DNA of 64,000 bases from Alkalicoccus daliensis (lineage in GTDB: Bacteria > Bacillota > Bacilli > Bacillales > Salisediminibacteriaceae): assembly GCF_900103955.1 (NCBI RefSeq), contig NZ_FNIL01000001.1:496001-560000 (forward strand), written 5' to 3'. How positions within the stretch are numbered: position 1 is the stretch's first letter; each line of letters starts with the position of its first letter. A program made the position numbers and the translations under genes. Below the pieces are notes generated by a model. The model had not been told where the DNA came from and ran no database searches. It saw only the letters and a program-made list of their open reading frames with translations. Positions 35,275-44,584 of this stretch are shown piece by piece.

Positions 35275-36129
35275 TCAATTTTCCAAGACTAATTTTGTAA
35301 ACCAGCGAAAAGGCAGCAAATCTTTGCCGGGAAGGTGCCCGATAAATACCGCAGTTATTTTTTTATCCGGCTGCACAAATAAAAATTTACCATTTGTACC
35401 AGCTGCATAATTGATGACGGAATCATCCGGAGTACTCCACCAGTGAAGACCATAATGCTGATTTCTAATCAAACCTTTAATTAAAGGAGATGTCATTTCG
35501 CTAATAAATTCTGAACCTATTATCTGTTTATCCATATAACCGCCCTGATTTAAAACCAGCTCCCCTAATTTCAATAAATCTTCTGCCTTCATTTGCAGCC
35601 CATATCCGCCCACAGGTATCCTTTCCGGAGACTTTTCCCAGATGAATTCTTCAATTCCAAGAGGCCGGAACAAACGCTGATAGAAATAATCTAACCAGTC
35701 TGTAGATATAACTTTTGATAAAATCAAGCTCAATAAATATGAATCTGCATTGCTGTACCGAGGTTTCAGAGTCCCCGGCATAGTTTCTGCTGCTTTTTGC
35801 GCCCATTCCTGATTCTTAATAATGAGATTCCATTGTTTTTCGGAATAACCAGACTGCATCATTAAAAGATCCCTTATTGTCCTGTTTTTCATATGCGGAT
35901 GAACATCGGTCAGTACTTTACCGACTTTTGTATCCAGAGTAATAAGTTCGTCATCCACAGCGATACCGATTGCTAAAGCTAATACGGATTTACTGACGGA
36001 ATTTAATACTTGTAAACTGTTTCTATTACCGTCGTGGAAATAAGAGAATGTCCGGTTTCCCTCTTTATTAATAACACAAGCGTACATTTGGTGGAAGTTC
36101 ATCTTTTCAAGCAGTTTCTGTTCATCCAT
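35275..36129 (-). CDS. Cytosolic serine hydrolase (beta-lactamase fold)
   Basis: A 284-residue class C-type serine hydrolase without a signal peptide. SVSK fits SxxK (about residue 43), YSN in PRYSNADSY fits Y-x-N, and AAGTNGKF takes the place of the usual KTG/HxG box. Substrate unknown; relatives are esterases and peptidases. Start follows TAGGAGG. It lies just downstream of msrA (18 bases), so it probably belongs to the msrAB-msrA transcript. Confidence 0.8.
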   Translation of the reverse strand: MDEQKLLEKMNFHQMYACVINKEGNRTFSYFHDGNRNSLQVLNSVSKSVLALAIGIAVDDELITLDTKVGKVLTDVHPHMKNRTIRDLLMMQSGYSEKQWNLIIKNQEWAQKAAETMPGTLKPRYSNADSYLLSLILSKVISTDWLDYFYQRLFRPLGIEEFIWEKSPERIPVGGYGLQMKAEDLLKLGELVLNQGGYMDKQIIGSEFISEMTSPLIKGLIRNQHYGLHWWSTPDDSVINYAAGTNGKFLFVQPDKKITAVFIGHLPGKDLLPFRWFTKLVLEN

Positions 36130-36147
36130 TCACTTGCGCCTCCTAAG

Positions 36148-36675
36148 TTAGTCCCAATGCGAGTTAATAAATCCTTCCCGACCGGACTCTACTCTTTCAG
36201 CTCGATATTTTTCAGGGTTTTTCTTATAAAATTTCTGGTGTTCTTCTTCTGCTTCATAAAAAACCGCAGCTGGAAGGATCTCTGTAACGATAGGATCACG
36301 AAACGGCCCGTTTTCTTCCATATCTCTTTTCGAAGCTGCAGCCAGCTCATATTGTGCTGAGGAATGATAAAAAATTGCAGTGCGATACTGACTCCCCCGG
36401 TCAAAAAACTGTCCGCCATCATCCGTCGGGTCTACCTGCTGCCAAAATAAATGAAGTAATGAAGCATAGGTGAAGACATCTGGGTTATACTTAATCTGGA
36501 CAGCTTCATAATGACCACTTTTCCCAGATTTCACTTCTTCATAAGTAGGATTTTTAATGTCACCCCCGGTATAACCGGAAGTGACATTTATAATTCCAGG
36601 CTGTTCATCAAATGGCTTTACCATACACCAGAAACACCCTCCTGCAAATGTTGCAACTTTATAATTGTTCTTCAT
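36148..36675 (-). CDS. msrA: Peptide methionine sulfoxide reductase MsrA
   Basis: Reduces methionine-S-sulfoxide in proteins. 175 residues with the catalytic [13 protein letters not shown] near the N-terminus, SGYTGGD, and the QYRTAIFYH block. No export signal, so cytosolic. It lies 14 bases downstream of a second, membrane-anchored MsrA-MsrB fusion, giving one cell-surface and one internal repair enzyme. Confidence 0.95.
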   Translation of the reverse strand: MKNNYKVATFAGGCFWCMVKPFDEQPGIINVTSGYTGGDIKNPTYEEVKSGKSGHYEAVQIKYNPDVFTYASLLHLFWQQVDPTDDGGQFFDRGSQYRTAIFYHSSAQYELAAASKRDMEENGPFRDPIVTEILPAAVFYEAEEEHQKFYKKNPEKYRAERVESGREGFINSHWD

Positions 36676-36689
36676 GACTGATCATCCCT

Positions 36690-37835
36690 TTATTCATCAT
36701 CTTCAAATAAATATAGAAAGGATTCGTATCCTTCCTCTTCCATATCTTCTGCGGGTACAAAATTCATTGCAGCAGAGTTCATGCAATATCTCAAACCTTC
36801 CGGCTCTGGCCCATCTTCAAACACATGTCCTAAATGTGAATCGCCATAATTGCTTCTCACTTCCATCCGTTTTCCAAATAATGACCATTCCGGCTCCAAC
36901 ACAATATATTCCTCTGCTATAGGCTGCGTAAAACTTGGCCATCCAGTACCTGAATCATACTGATGAGTGGAACTGAAAAGAGGTTCTCCTGATAGAATAT
37001 CTACATAGATTCCATCTTCATAATGATCCCAGTATTGATTCTGATAAGCTGTTTCTGTACCGTCTTCCTGTGTTACGTAGAACTCTTCATCTGTCAGGCG
37101 CTCTTCCAACACTTCTTCAGGTTCCTTTTCATATTGGCGCCAGAATGGTATATCACTTTCTTCCTGTTCCACCTCATACTCTTCTTCTTCCCAGTGTTCT
37201 TCTATAAATTCATCCCTGCCGGAGTTCGAACGGTAAAACTCATAGCGGACAGGATTTTCTTTATAAAAATTCTGATGATAATCTTCTGCCTTATAAAAAG
37301 TGTCCGCCGCTGTGATTTCAGTTACAATAGGATCTTCAAAACGGCCTGAATTTTCAAGCTGTTTTTTTGATTGCACTGCTTTTGATTTTTGTTCTTCGTC
37401 ATGATAAAAAATTCCAGTTGTATATTGTTCTCCCCGGTCTACAAATTGTCCCTCATCATCGGTAGGATCAATCTGTCTCCAAAAGATTTCCAGTAAGTCT
37501 TCATAGCTTACAAGTTCAGGGTCATAGCTTATCTGTACTGCTTCCACGTGAGATGTTTCTCCGGAAGCCACATCTTCATAAGAAGGATTTTCTTCCTCTC
37601 CTCCGATATATCCGGAAACAGCCTGATCTACTCCTTCTACCTCTTCAAAAGGAGGTTCCATGCACCAAAAGCATCCTCCTGCAAAGGTTGCAATTTCCCT
37701 GAAGTCTTTTTCGTTTATTTCCACTGGTTCACTTCCATAAGAGCGCTGCGTGAAATAATCATAAATAATAGGAATAAAAATAACTGCAACTATAGAAAAT
37801 ATCAGGGTGAATAACGCAATGATGATTTTTTTCAT
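36690..37835 (-). CDS. msrAB: Membrane-anchored MsrA-MsrB fusion
   Basis: A 381-residue protein: an N-terminal hydrophobic anchor (about residues 4-26), MsrA domain with [13 protein letters not shown] (about 48-200), an acidic Glu-rich linker, then MsrB (about 240-370) with [18 protein letters not shown] and the catalytic cysteine in RYCMNSAAM. The CxxC zinc-binding pairs of many MsrB domains are absent. It would repair both sulfoxide isomers outside the membrane. Start follows GGAGGTGA. Confidence 0.93.
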   Translation of the reverse strand: MKKIIIALFTLIFSIVAVIFIPIIYDYFTQRSYGSEPVEINEKDFREIATFAGGCFWCMEPPFEEVEGVDQAVSGYIGGEEENPSYEDVASGETSHVEAVQISYDPELVSYEDLLEIFWRQIDPTDDEGQFVDRGEQYTTGIFYHDEEQKSKAVQSKKQLENSGRFEDPIVTEITAADTFYKAEDYHQNFYKENPVRYEFYRSNSGRDEFIEEHWEEEEYEVEQEESDIPFWRQYEKEPEEVLEERLTDEEFYVTQEDGTETAYQNQYWDHYEDGIYVDILSGEPLFSSTHQYDSGTGWPSFTQPIAEEYIVLEPEWSLFGKRMEVRSNYGDSHLGHVFEDGPEPEGLRYCMNSAAMNFVPAEDMEEEGYESFLYLFEDDE

Positions 37836-37894
37836 GCTGTCTCACCTCCTATACTTACTAAATAATTATAACTGATTCATTAGCCTTTCTCATT

Positions 37895-37927
37895 AAAAAT
37901 GCTTCGCTGAAAAATTCAGCGAAGCAT
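37895..37927 (-). terminator. ohr terminator
   Basis: ATGCTTCGCTGAA (37899-37911) and TTCAGCGAAGCAT (37915-37927) form a perfect 13-bp stem; on the reverse strand it is followed by TTTTTAATG. Confidence 0.88.
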
Positions 37928-37938
37928 TTCATCATAAT

Positions 37939-38361
37939 TTATTTACTTGTAACATGCAGGTCTACATCAATATTGCCTCTTGTAGCTTTTGAATATGGGC
38001 AGAAATCGTGTGCTTTATGCGCCAGCTCTTCTGCTTCTTCCTGGGAAACACCACTGATATCTACATGCAGTTTTACGCTGATTTTGAACCCGTTGTCCTC
38101 AGGATCTTTATTAAGGCTGACTTCTGCTGTGATCTCAGAATCAATTTCTTTTTTTGCTTTTGAAGCCATAAGATTTAATGCTCCATCATAGCAGGCACTG
38201 TATCCCGCTGCAAAAAGTTGTTCCGGATTAGAAGCATCATCTGGAATTCCGTTTTTGTCCGGCATTCTCAAATCAACATCTACCACACCATTATCACTTT
38301 TTACATGACCTTCTCTTCCGCCTTTTGCTGTAGCTTTTGTAGAAAATACTGTTTCTGCCAT
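37939..38361 (-). CDS. Organic hydroperoxide resistance protein (Ohr/OsmC family)
   Basis: A 140-residue thiol peroxidase that reduces organic peroxides. The two redox cysteines are visible in GYSACYDGAL and HDFCPYSKATRG, and VDVDLRMP is typical of the Ohr branch. Length is normal. Start follows GGAGGATGA. Paralogs OhrA and OhrB cannot be told apart here, so no symbol is given. It fits with the neighbouring Msr genes as oxidative-damage defence but has its own terminator. Confidence 0.93.
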   Translation of the reverse strand: MAETVFSTKATAKGGREGHVKSDNGVVDVDLRMPDKNGIPDDASNPEQLFAAGYSACYDGALNLMASKAKKEIDSEITAEVSLNKDPEDNGFKISVKLHVDISGVSQEEAEELAHKAHDFCPYSKATRGNIDVDLHVTSK

Positions 38362-38504
38362 GTTAGATCATCCTCCATTTATTGTAAAAATCTTCTCACA
38401 GTTACTCCTATTCACTACTTATCCGTAAATTAAACCTCTTTTTGCTGAAAAAATGTACTTTTAAGTTCAGAGTTGTTTCTCAGCCGGTTTTTATACTTTA
38501 GGCT

Positions 38505-38790
38505 GCCTTGAAAATAAAAAGCTTTGCTATAAAGAAAAAGAAACAATAATACTGCTTCACTCTCGGAGAGGCTTACCCAAGAGCTCGACTAATTTTGGCG
38601 GAAAGACCGTCCGCCAAAATGGATTCTCGAACGGCGCTGGTGCGTCCTCTCCTTCGTTACACAGCAGTATTAATTTTCACCTTTCATGGTACAGTTTCTT
38701 TCTGCATCAGAGTCTTTGTTAAAGCTTGTGTTGATATAAGAAAGTACGCCAGCGGCTCTTTTTTCTTCGCCTGCCGCGGAGAAATCCTTC
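38505..38790. repeat. Dispersed intergenic repeat family B, copy 1
   Basis: It shares ordered blocks with 43722-43950: CCTTGAAAATAAAA, TGCTATA(A/T)AGAAA, TGCTTCAC, CCCAAG, TTTTTCA/TTTCA tracts, GTTAA followed by GATAT and AGAAAG, and a CTG(C/T) ... CGGA end. Similarity is patchy but collinear. It also contains a GGCGGAAAG...CCGCCAAAA hairpin. No gene is visible in the 38362-38817 gap. Confidence 0.5.
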
Positions 38791-38817
38791 TAAAAGCTTC
38801 AAATTGTTCTGAGATTC

Positions 38818-39888
38818 CTAGGGATTCAGAGGAAGTTTTTCTGAAGAAAGGTGTTCTCCCCCACTCACATCTTCAATTTTTCCACGCAGTCTTTTTACGA
38901 TAAACCTGCTGCCAGCCAGCCAATTTTTAAAGGAAATCTGCACTGGTAAGGCGTTGACACCAATTCCTGCTGTCACTTCCAGCGATTTTGAATTATAAAC
39001 TGCTGTGTGTATTGTTCCAGACCAATTCTTATAATCGGTTTTTGCCACACCGTAGTCTAGCTGATTCAGCATTTTAAATACTTCAAGCGCACCAGGATTA
39101 CTTTTCTGAAGTTTTTTCAATCGGTGCAGCCTTTCTTTCGATTCCGTAAGCATATGTCTGTTTTCATTCGCTTTCGCTTCACTACGAAAATGATTGGAAC
39201 ATACATTATCGTGTTTTATCAGTTCAATTGTGCTCTTTGCAGAACCCTCAACTACCGCTGCATCACCATAACGGTCAGATAAAGAATAATTGAAAGAATG
39301 CCGATGAGGAAGATCTTTCAGTATTTCCACTGCTTCCCTCGTAGTCCTGCAGGAATCAAGCAGAAAGCGTGCAATAGAACAACAGATAAACCCGTCTTCA
39401 GGCGATATCCTATTAACGAAGTGATATCCAACAGCCAGACCATGTTCATTCATTCCGTCCATGCGTCCAATAATTCTCTGTGCAAAACCAATATGGGCAT
39501 ATCCGTTTTCCGGCTGCCATAATACAAACCTTCCATCATAGGTTTTTGGGTGATAATCGTAATTTCTTCCATACACTTCATTCGTAATAATCGCACTGCA
39601 CCCGCTTTTTTTCCAGCTCTGCTGATAGCCGCCATACTCATGTACCACATCGGAAAGGCGCCACTCTAATCCATCTGCAAGTCCCTGCATTTCCTCCCAT
39701 AGAGAAGGAGATAACTCTTTTATCCAGGATTTCGCTTCCATAAAATCTGTCTGATATCTTTTTATAGATTTTTTCCTTCTATTAGTATGTTTATCGAAAA
39801 GCGCTGTTTCTTTCAAAGCTGCTGCCTGTTTTCTGCCAAATTCGTAGGCATTGCCTCTTCCTTCAATCGCTTCAATTCCTATCTGCAT
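38818..39888 (-). CDS. C45-type Ntn hydrolase / acyltransferase
   Basis: A 356-residue protein of the autoproteolytic C45 (acyl-CoA:6-aminopenicillanate acyltransferase-like) family. The likely N-terminal nucleophile is the cysteine in KKSGCSAIITNE (about residue 100), followed by YGRNYDYHP and the MDGMNEHGLAVGYHFV strand typical of these folds. The frame opens far upstream (40131), but ATG 39888 follows GAAGGTGA and starts the family's usual sequence. Substrate unknown; relatives cleave linear amides. Diverges from the GNAT-like gene. Confidence 0.8.
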   Translation of the reverse strand: MQIGIEAIEGRGNAYEFGRKQAAALKETALFDKHTNRRKKSIKRYQTDFMEAKSWIKELSPSLWEEMQGLADGLEWRLSDVVHEYGGYQQSWKKSGCSAIITNEVYGRNYDYHPKTYDGRFVLWQPENGYAHIGFAQRIIGRMDGMNEHGLAVGYHFVNRISPEDGFICCSIARFLLDSCRTTREAVEILKDLPHRHSFNYSLSDRYGDAAVVEGSAKSTIELIKHDNVCSNHFRSEAKANENRHMLTESKERLHRLKKLQKSNPGALEVFKMLNQLDYGVAKTDYKNWSGTIHTAVYNSKSLEVTAGIGVNALPVQISFKNWLAGSRFIVKRLRGKIEDVSGGEHLSSEKLPLNP

Positions 39889-40027
39889 ATTGTCACCTTC
39901 TGCTTTACTTAAGTTAGTAAAAGTATAGCTTTTTAAAATATAAAAAGAAAAGAAACAGGCTTGAAATAAATTAAGTTTTCTAGTAGAATACCAAAATTGT
40001 GAGCGTTTTTTGAAAGGAGGCCCTATT

Positions 40028-40543
40028 GTGCAGACAGCATTTTTAATGGATGCAAAGGAAACAAAAGAAAAAGAAACTATAATCCAGGAATATGAAAATT
40101 TAGAGATGCAGCTTCTTCGGCTGCAGAACAATTTAAAAGAAATCGCTAAACATTATAATGTGGTTGGGGTCGAACAGACAAAAGAAGATAGTTTATTAAT
40201 TTTATATACTTCGGATAATGGAGAAATATGCAGATTTATGGCTCATGAATGCAATAAACCCTTCCAGGGCCACTGGGATTTCTCTATTCATGCAAGCTAT
40301 AAAGAAGACTGTCTCCATATCGACGATATCCGTGGAGAGGCGGACAAAGGATTCGGTTCTGTATGTATTCAGCATTTAAAGGATTATATAAAAAGCCGGA
40401 ACGTTCCTTTTCTGACAGGAAATATTTCACCACGGGACTGGGGACACTCTGACAGACTTATTCATTTTTACCAAAAACACAACTTTCATATTCATCTGAA
40501 CGAATCGGAACAGTCAGGAGAAATTTATTGGGAAAACAAATAA
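40028..40543 (+). CDS. GNAT-like protein of unknown substrate
   Basis: About 171 residues. A GTG start at 40028 sits 8 bases after a perfect AAAGGAGG; the frame's earlier TTG lies in that site and cannot be the start. The N-terminal 60 residues are charged and coiled-coil-like; the second half has HIDDIRGEADKGFGSVCIQHL and FYQKHNF, the pattern of GNAT acetyltransferases (acetyl-CoA loop R/Q-x-x-G-x-G/A). The acetyl-CoA loop is imperfect, so the activity is uncertain. Confidence 0.65.
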   Translation: MQTAFLMDAKETKEKETIIQEYENLEMQLLRLQNNLKEIAKHYNVVGVEQTKEDSLLILYTSDNGEICRFMAHECNKPFQGHWDFSIHASYKEDCLHIDDIRGEADKGFGSVCIQHLKDYIKSRNVPFLTGNISPRDWGHSDRLIHFYQKHNFHIHLNESEQSGEIYWENK

Positions 40544-40580
40544 CCCGGAAAATTTATTAAAGCTCTTCCGGGTAAAGTTC
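40540..40580. terminator. Bidirectional terminator
   Basis: TAACCCGGAA and TTCCGGGTAA form a perfect 10-bp stem with a 15-base loop between two convergent genes, overlapping both ends. T-runs are poor, so efficiency is uncertain. Confidence 0.6.
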
Positions 40581-41414
40581 AGTATTAAGTTCTTTCATTC
40601 TTTCCAAAAGCTTGTGCTGGTATTCTCTGCTTAATCCCCGCTGTGCTCCTCTTAAAATTTCTTTTGCATAATGCCATGGAGGAGCTTTAGGTGCTTTACT
40701 TTCCAATACGATGAAAGTTAAAGCTGCCATAGAACGGTTTTGTGTTCTTACGTTAATAAATGCAGGACGATAAGCTCCTTTTTTTACTCCTTCGCGTCTG
40801 AATAGATATTCCACGGCGCCAGAAGGAACTGTATAAAGAATACCCTCCGCCGGTTCTTTCCCTGCTTCCAGTAAATTCGCCCGCGCACCATCTGCTCTAT
40901 GCTGGGTGTAATCAACTCTGTGATTTTCTGCTTCAGCCGCTTCCCACTGCTGAAAAGCATCTTCCATGCCTGCAGCTTCAATTCGTTCAGTATCCATACA
41001 GGATCCATATGCAAAATAGGCTACTGCTTTTTTCTCTTTCAGCCATTGATATACCTTCCAGTCTTGAAACGGGACTTTCTTATCTAATGAAGCAGTATCA
41101 TTATATACGTAAACAACAGCTTCTATTTCTTTTTCATCAGTAATTATTTTTTTAGTAATCCTTTCATACAAATTATCTTTTCTGCCCGGTTGATACCCTT
41201 CCAGTCTGTCGACAGCCGGAAGAAGGTTTTCCGGAAGAAAGTATATCTCACCAAAGACCTTCTCATTTCCTTCTTCCACATATCCAGGATATCCATACCC
41301 TGTATCATATAAATTTCCTGTAGTATATGCCTGCTCCGCAATACAATCTAGTCCCTGAAGCAGTGCATGGTTTGTTTCACCTTTTCTTAATGTACCGTAT
41401 ACAAATAAAAACAT
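40557..41414 (-). CDS. Two-domain gamma-glutamylcyclotransferase
   Basis: A 285-residue protein with two GGCT/AIG2-like domains in tandem. The first begins FLFVYGTLRKGETNH with VFGEIYFLP and VDRLEGYQPG; the second begins YFAYGSCMD (about residue 135) with GILYTVPS. Each has the YGS/YGT-x-x loop that binds the substrate's alpha-carboxyl group. B. subtilis YkqA has a similar double layout. It may release 5-oxoproline from gamma-glutamyl compounds. Start follows AAAGGAATGA. Confidence 0.8.
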   Translation of the reverse strand: MFLFVYGTLRKGETNHALLQGLDCIAEQAYTTGNLYDTGYGYPGYVEEGNEKVFGEIYFLPENLLPAVDRLEGYQPGRKDNLYERITKKIITDEKEIEAVVYVYNDTASLDKKVPFQDWKVYQWLKEKKAVAYFAYGSCMDTERIEAAGMEDAFQQWEAAEAENHRVDYTQHRADGARANLLEAGKEPAEGILYTVPSGAVEYLFRREGVKKGAYRPAFINVRTQNRSMAALTFIVLESKAPKAPPWHYAKEILRGAQRGLSREYQHKLLERMKELNTELYPEEL

Positions 41415-41451
41415 TAAATCATTCCTTTTAGTTTACATAATAATAATATAG

Positions 41452-42387
41452 TTAAGCATTGCGTAAAATATTTACTCTTTCTTCTGATAAACGGATTCTC
41501 TGTTTTTTAATATCAGTTCTTTTTTCTTTTAGCAGGTTAACGAATTCACTTACTGCTTCCTGAATAGAAGATATTTTATCAGACACTTCCCTTACTCTGT
41601 TATGGATAAGCCAGCTAAGAATAATATCATCGAAAAAGGTATCGGCTTCACTTAAAAAGTCCCCTATATCTAACTGGATATACTCATGCTGTTCAACATC
41701 AATTAGCTCATCCTGGAACTGCCTTAATCTCCTTTCAGCACGATGCAGGGAATCTTTCGCATTATCCAGCTGACTGTGCTTCATGTAAGTTGTGACCATC
41801 CCTCTATCTATCAAATCCATAACTGACCAATTAGAAGCTTTATCGAGTGCTTTTAATGAATCTTCCAGTGAATAGTAAACATGTTCTCCCGCATCAACCG
41901 CTTCTGAGAGTTCCTGTTCCCCTCCTAATAATTCTATTTCTCTGGAAGTAATTTCATAAAGTTTTTCAGACCAGACGGTATTTTCATCTTCAATGAGCTG
42001 TTTTTTACGATAAAGTAAATTTTCAGAAGCCTGGTGGACTTCTCCCAGACTATCCCGGTGCTCTTCATACATTTTTTTCTCTTTTTCAAGTTCATTTAAA
42101 GCTGTTACTGCTTCCTGATACTTTAATTTTGCTCCGGTTATTTCCTCCTGCTCCTGCGAAAACCCTTCCTGCTCCTTTTTTAGTACAGTAGAAATAAGCT
42201 TCAGTACCGACATGGTATGTATATCCTCTAAGCTGTGATTATGTGACTCTATAAGCTTTGATAGTTGACTTGCTTTAATCTGTTTTTTTGCGATCTGCTC
42301 AGAAAGTCTTAAAACATGTTCATTCCATTTATTCCATAATCTTTTTTTATCCAGGGTCTCTGCTATTTCTTCGTTTAGACTTTTCAC
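41452..42387 (-). CDS. Coiled-coil protein of unknown function
   Basis: A 311-residue, highly charged protein with long predicted coiled-coil stretches (Glu/Lys/Gln-rich heptads at about 20-165 and 205-305) and no membrane segment, signal or known motif. Start is a GTG at 42387 following AAAGAGGTG. It lies 37 bases upstream of the cyclotransferase gene on the same strand and may be co-transcribed with it. I do not recognise the family. Confidence 0.7.
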   Translation of the reverse strand: MKSLNEEIAETLDKKRLWNKWNEHVLRLSEQIAKKQIKASQLSKLIESHNHSLEDIHTMSVLKLISTVLKKEQEGFSQEQEEITGAKLKYQEAVTALNELEKEKKMYEEHRDSLGEVHQASENLLYRKKQLIEDENTVWSEKLYEITSREIELLGGEQELSEAVDAGEHVYYSLEDSLKALDKASNWSVMDLIDRGMVTTYMKHSQLDNAKDSLHRAERRLRQFQDELIDVEQHEYIQLDIGDFLSEADTFFDDIILSWLIHNRVREVSDKISSIQEAVSEFVNLLKEKRTDIKKQRIRLSEERVNILRNA

Positions 42388-42905
42388 TTTTTCACCTCTT
42401 TAAATTTTTATTCCTGTTATTATCTCGTGTATGTTTTCACGCACAAAACCTAAGTTTAAATTGTTAGTTATTGATATTTTACTAACTCCTGCCACACCTT
42501 GCAAATTCTATCTAGTTTATATTAAAGCACTTCTGTTGATTAGCTATTATTATCCAAGCAAAAACCTCGTGTCCCCTGTCTATGTTCGAAAGGGCTTATT
42601 GAATGGAATGTGTTAGGCACTCTGCTTCCGCTGCACGCTTTCCAGAGAGGCTTTTTTCTCTGGTATGCCCTTGGCAGCCGGATCTTCTAATCGTCCATTT
42701 TCCTCCCGGGGGTGTTGTCGCTGCGTGCCGCTCTTTTTATTGAAAAAGGCCGTCTTGGTTTTTTAATTACTTTCAGCAAAGTGCTACTGCAGTTTTATGA
42801 AATATGGAGGATATCCAATGGTTTAACAACCTCCTGGGCAGCCTGGATGAAAAGACCTCTTCATAAAGCTTACTTTTGAAGACGCATAACAAAAGTGCAT
42901 ACAAT
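42388..42905. other. Intergenic region with degenerate GC-rich islands
   Basis: No gene with a ribosome binding site is visible. A CCAGAGAGGC/TTCTCTGG hairpin and a CTTCCGCTGCACGCTTTCC-type stretch at 42615-42730 resemble the GC-rich intergenic repeat islands seen elsewhere in the window. Confidence 0.4.
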
Positions 42906-42938
42906 TAAAAAGAACTGCCCTGCTGGACAGTTCTTTTC
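42906..42938. terminator. Terminator, works towards the reverse-strand gene end
   Basis: AAAAGAACTG and CAGTTCTTTT form a perfect 10-bp stem with loop CCCTGCTGGA, with A-run before and T-run after. It lies just past the stop of the 42948-43556 gene. Confidence 0.8.
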
Positions 42939-42947
42939 CTATAATTA

Positions 42948-43556
42948 CTATGATAATGATGCTTTACTGTAAGGAACTTTTTCTCGCCGGTATCCAGCCT
43001 GCACTAATATTGCCGTAGAAATAAGGTGCTGCACAAAAACTTCCAGCTGGGAATAATCAACTTTATCAAAATTAATTACTGTCCTGCTCTGCAATCCCCA
43101 TTTTTCCAGAATAATATTCATTCGCTTCTGATCGTAGTCACTTAATGATTCTGGCAGCTCAATAACATCAATATGAAGTTCTTCTCTCGATTCATTTAAG
43201 AAGTCCAAAAGATTTATATCCAGCTGAAAATACTTTTCTGTGAGGTCCAGACTGTTCCCCTTCCTAATTTTGTCGAACCTCACGGAAATTTCTGCATGCC
43301 ATTTTCCGTTCTTTTTATGAGGATAACACCAGCATAGGTAACCTTCGTAGGAAAGCTTATCTTTATAATATACCTGGAATTTTCGTGATTTTTTTAAATA
43401 TCCTTCTTCATAAAATGTACTTGATCTGTCTTCAGCTAAGAATGCAAAGTGATGCCAGGCACTGTTAATATCTGCGTGTGACATCATTTCTATAAAATGA
43501 ATCAGTCTTTCTTCCACGTCAGCATAATCATCCTTTAAGCTAGGTATTTTCTGCAT
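42948..43556 (-). CDS. Conserved-looking hypothetical protein
   Basis: A 202-residue soluble protein, mixed alpha/beta, with no motif I recognise. Features: an acidic, helical N-terminus, a central Trp/Tyr-rich segment (LCWCYPHKKNGKWHAEISVRF), and LDFLNESREELHIDVIELPESL. Normal codon use and a dedicated terminator support a real gene. ATG 43556 has only a weak AAGAGTGATGG site. Flanked on both sides by dispersed repeats. Confidence 0.7.
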   Translation of the reverse strand: MQKIPSLKDDYADVEERLIHFIEMMSHADINSAWHHFAFLAEDRSSTFYEEGYLKKSRKFQVYYKDKLSYEGYLCWCYPHKKNGKWHAEISVRFDKIRKGNSLDLTEKYFQLDINLLDFLNESREELHIDVIELPESLSDYDQKRMNIILEKWGLQSRTVINFDKVDYSQLEVFVQHLISTAILVQAGYRREKVPYSKASLS

Positions 43557-43721
43557 AAACCATCACTCTTTTCAATTTACTTAAACAATCTCTTTATTGA
43601 AATAATATCCTAAAAACAACTTTTTTAAACTTCCATTATTTAACTAATATTCATTTTAAAAAATGTACGATGATATAAATAATGATAAAAATTTTACAAA
43701 ATCACCTATTTTATAGAAATC

Positions 43722-43950
43722 TTCCTTGAAAATAAAAGGTCTGCTATATAGAAATAATTATGCTGCTTCACATTTGAAAAGTTCTGCCCAAGGGCTTGTG
43801 CTACCGTGTTAATCACAATATTTCTCTTCATTTTTCAATTTGCATTATTTAGCATGAATGTCTCTGTTAACGTCTGATATTGATATTAGAAAGCTTCGCC
43901 TGTGAATTCCTTTTCTGTATCTGCCCCGGAAAGTTCCTTCAGCTGACTGT
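43722..43950. repeat. Dispersed intergenic repeat family B, copy 2
   Basis: Collinear with 38505-38790 over several short blocks (CCTTGAAAATAAAA, TGCTATA, TGCTTCAC, CCCAAG, GATATTAGAAAG). It lies in the same 1-kb gap as family A copy 2. No gene is visible between 43557 and 44584. Confidence 0.5.
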
Positions 43951-44018
43951 CTCCCTATCCTTCGGAATGAACTTCAAGCTTTCTTTTCCGCTGGAGCCTT
44001 GAAAATCGTCTTGTCTTC

Positions 44019-44325
44019 ATTTTGTTGATAGAAAAGCTTGTAATAAAAAACAATCTTTTCTTTTATTTCGCAAAGGGAAGAACGGAGGGGAAACCGGCGG
44101 ACGCCTGTGTAGAGAGTATGCATTGCTCCGCTCGACCAGCAGTCATCTTCATCAAGAGCGTGAAGATGACTTTAAGATCATTTGGTCGGCTGCGCCAATG
44201 CTTGCGGCGGTGAAAGTACATACCGCCTTTGGAAAAACGAGCTGGGAAAATCCCACAGCGCAGCGAGGAAGCGGAGGAGCTCGTCCTCGGCAGGCCTGTG
44301 GCAGCGAAATTTTCTCCTATCAAGA
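44019..44325. repeat. Dispersed intergenic repeat family A, copy 2
   Basis: Second copy of the 318-617 repeat in the same orientation. It has a perfect internal hairpin: AGTCATCTTCA with TGAAGATGACT (about 44142-44172), inside an outer CGACC/GGTCG pair. A promoter-like TTGATA...AACAAT pair is kept at its 5' end. The same meaningless reading frame is open in both copies, which could mislead gene finders. Confidence 0.75.
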
Positions 44326-44541
44326 ATGAGCATTAACAGAACTGAATTTTTAAAGATAAACGCATTTAAAAATAACAACAATTAAATCAATAATATATTA
44401 ATATACTGTTTAAAGCTGGAGCTTGCTTTTTATTAATCTTTCTGAAAACTATTTTCTTTATAAATCATACTGCCTTTCTCATTCACTGCTGTGCCTGCCT
44501 CCTAAATCTTAATAACCCTCGTAATAAAGTTGAAAAGGTGT

Positions 44542-44547
44542 TATAAT
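44542..44547 (+). promoter_or_regulatory. Probable -10 of the ABC-F gene
   Basis: A perfect TATAAT 38 bases before the start codon. No good -35 is found at 16-18 bases, so the call rests on the -10 alone. Confidence 0.35.
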
Positions 44548-44584
44548 TGTATGCAGTATGTTTATGAAGAGGATGATATAAATT

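Noticed and set aside
39889-40131. N-terminal extension of the C45-type hydrolase
   Set aside because: It overlaps the start and control region of the divergent GNAT-like gene and is of unusual composition; ATG 39888 has a good site.
42431-42616. 61-codon forward frame after the coiled-coil gene
   Set aside because: No ribosome binding site, low-complexity hydrophobic product and unlike its neighbours.
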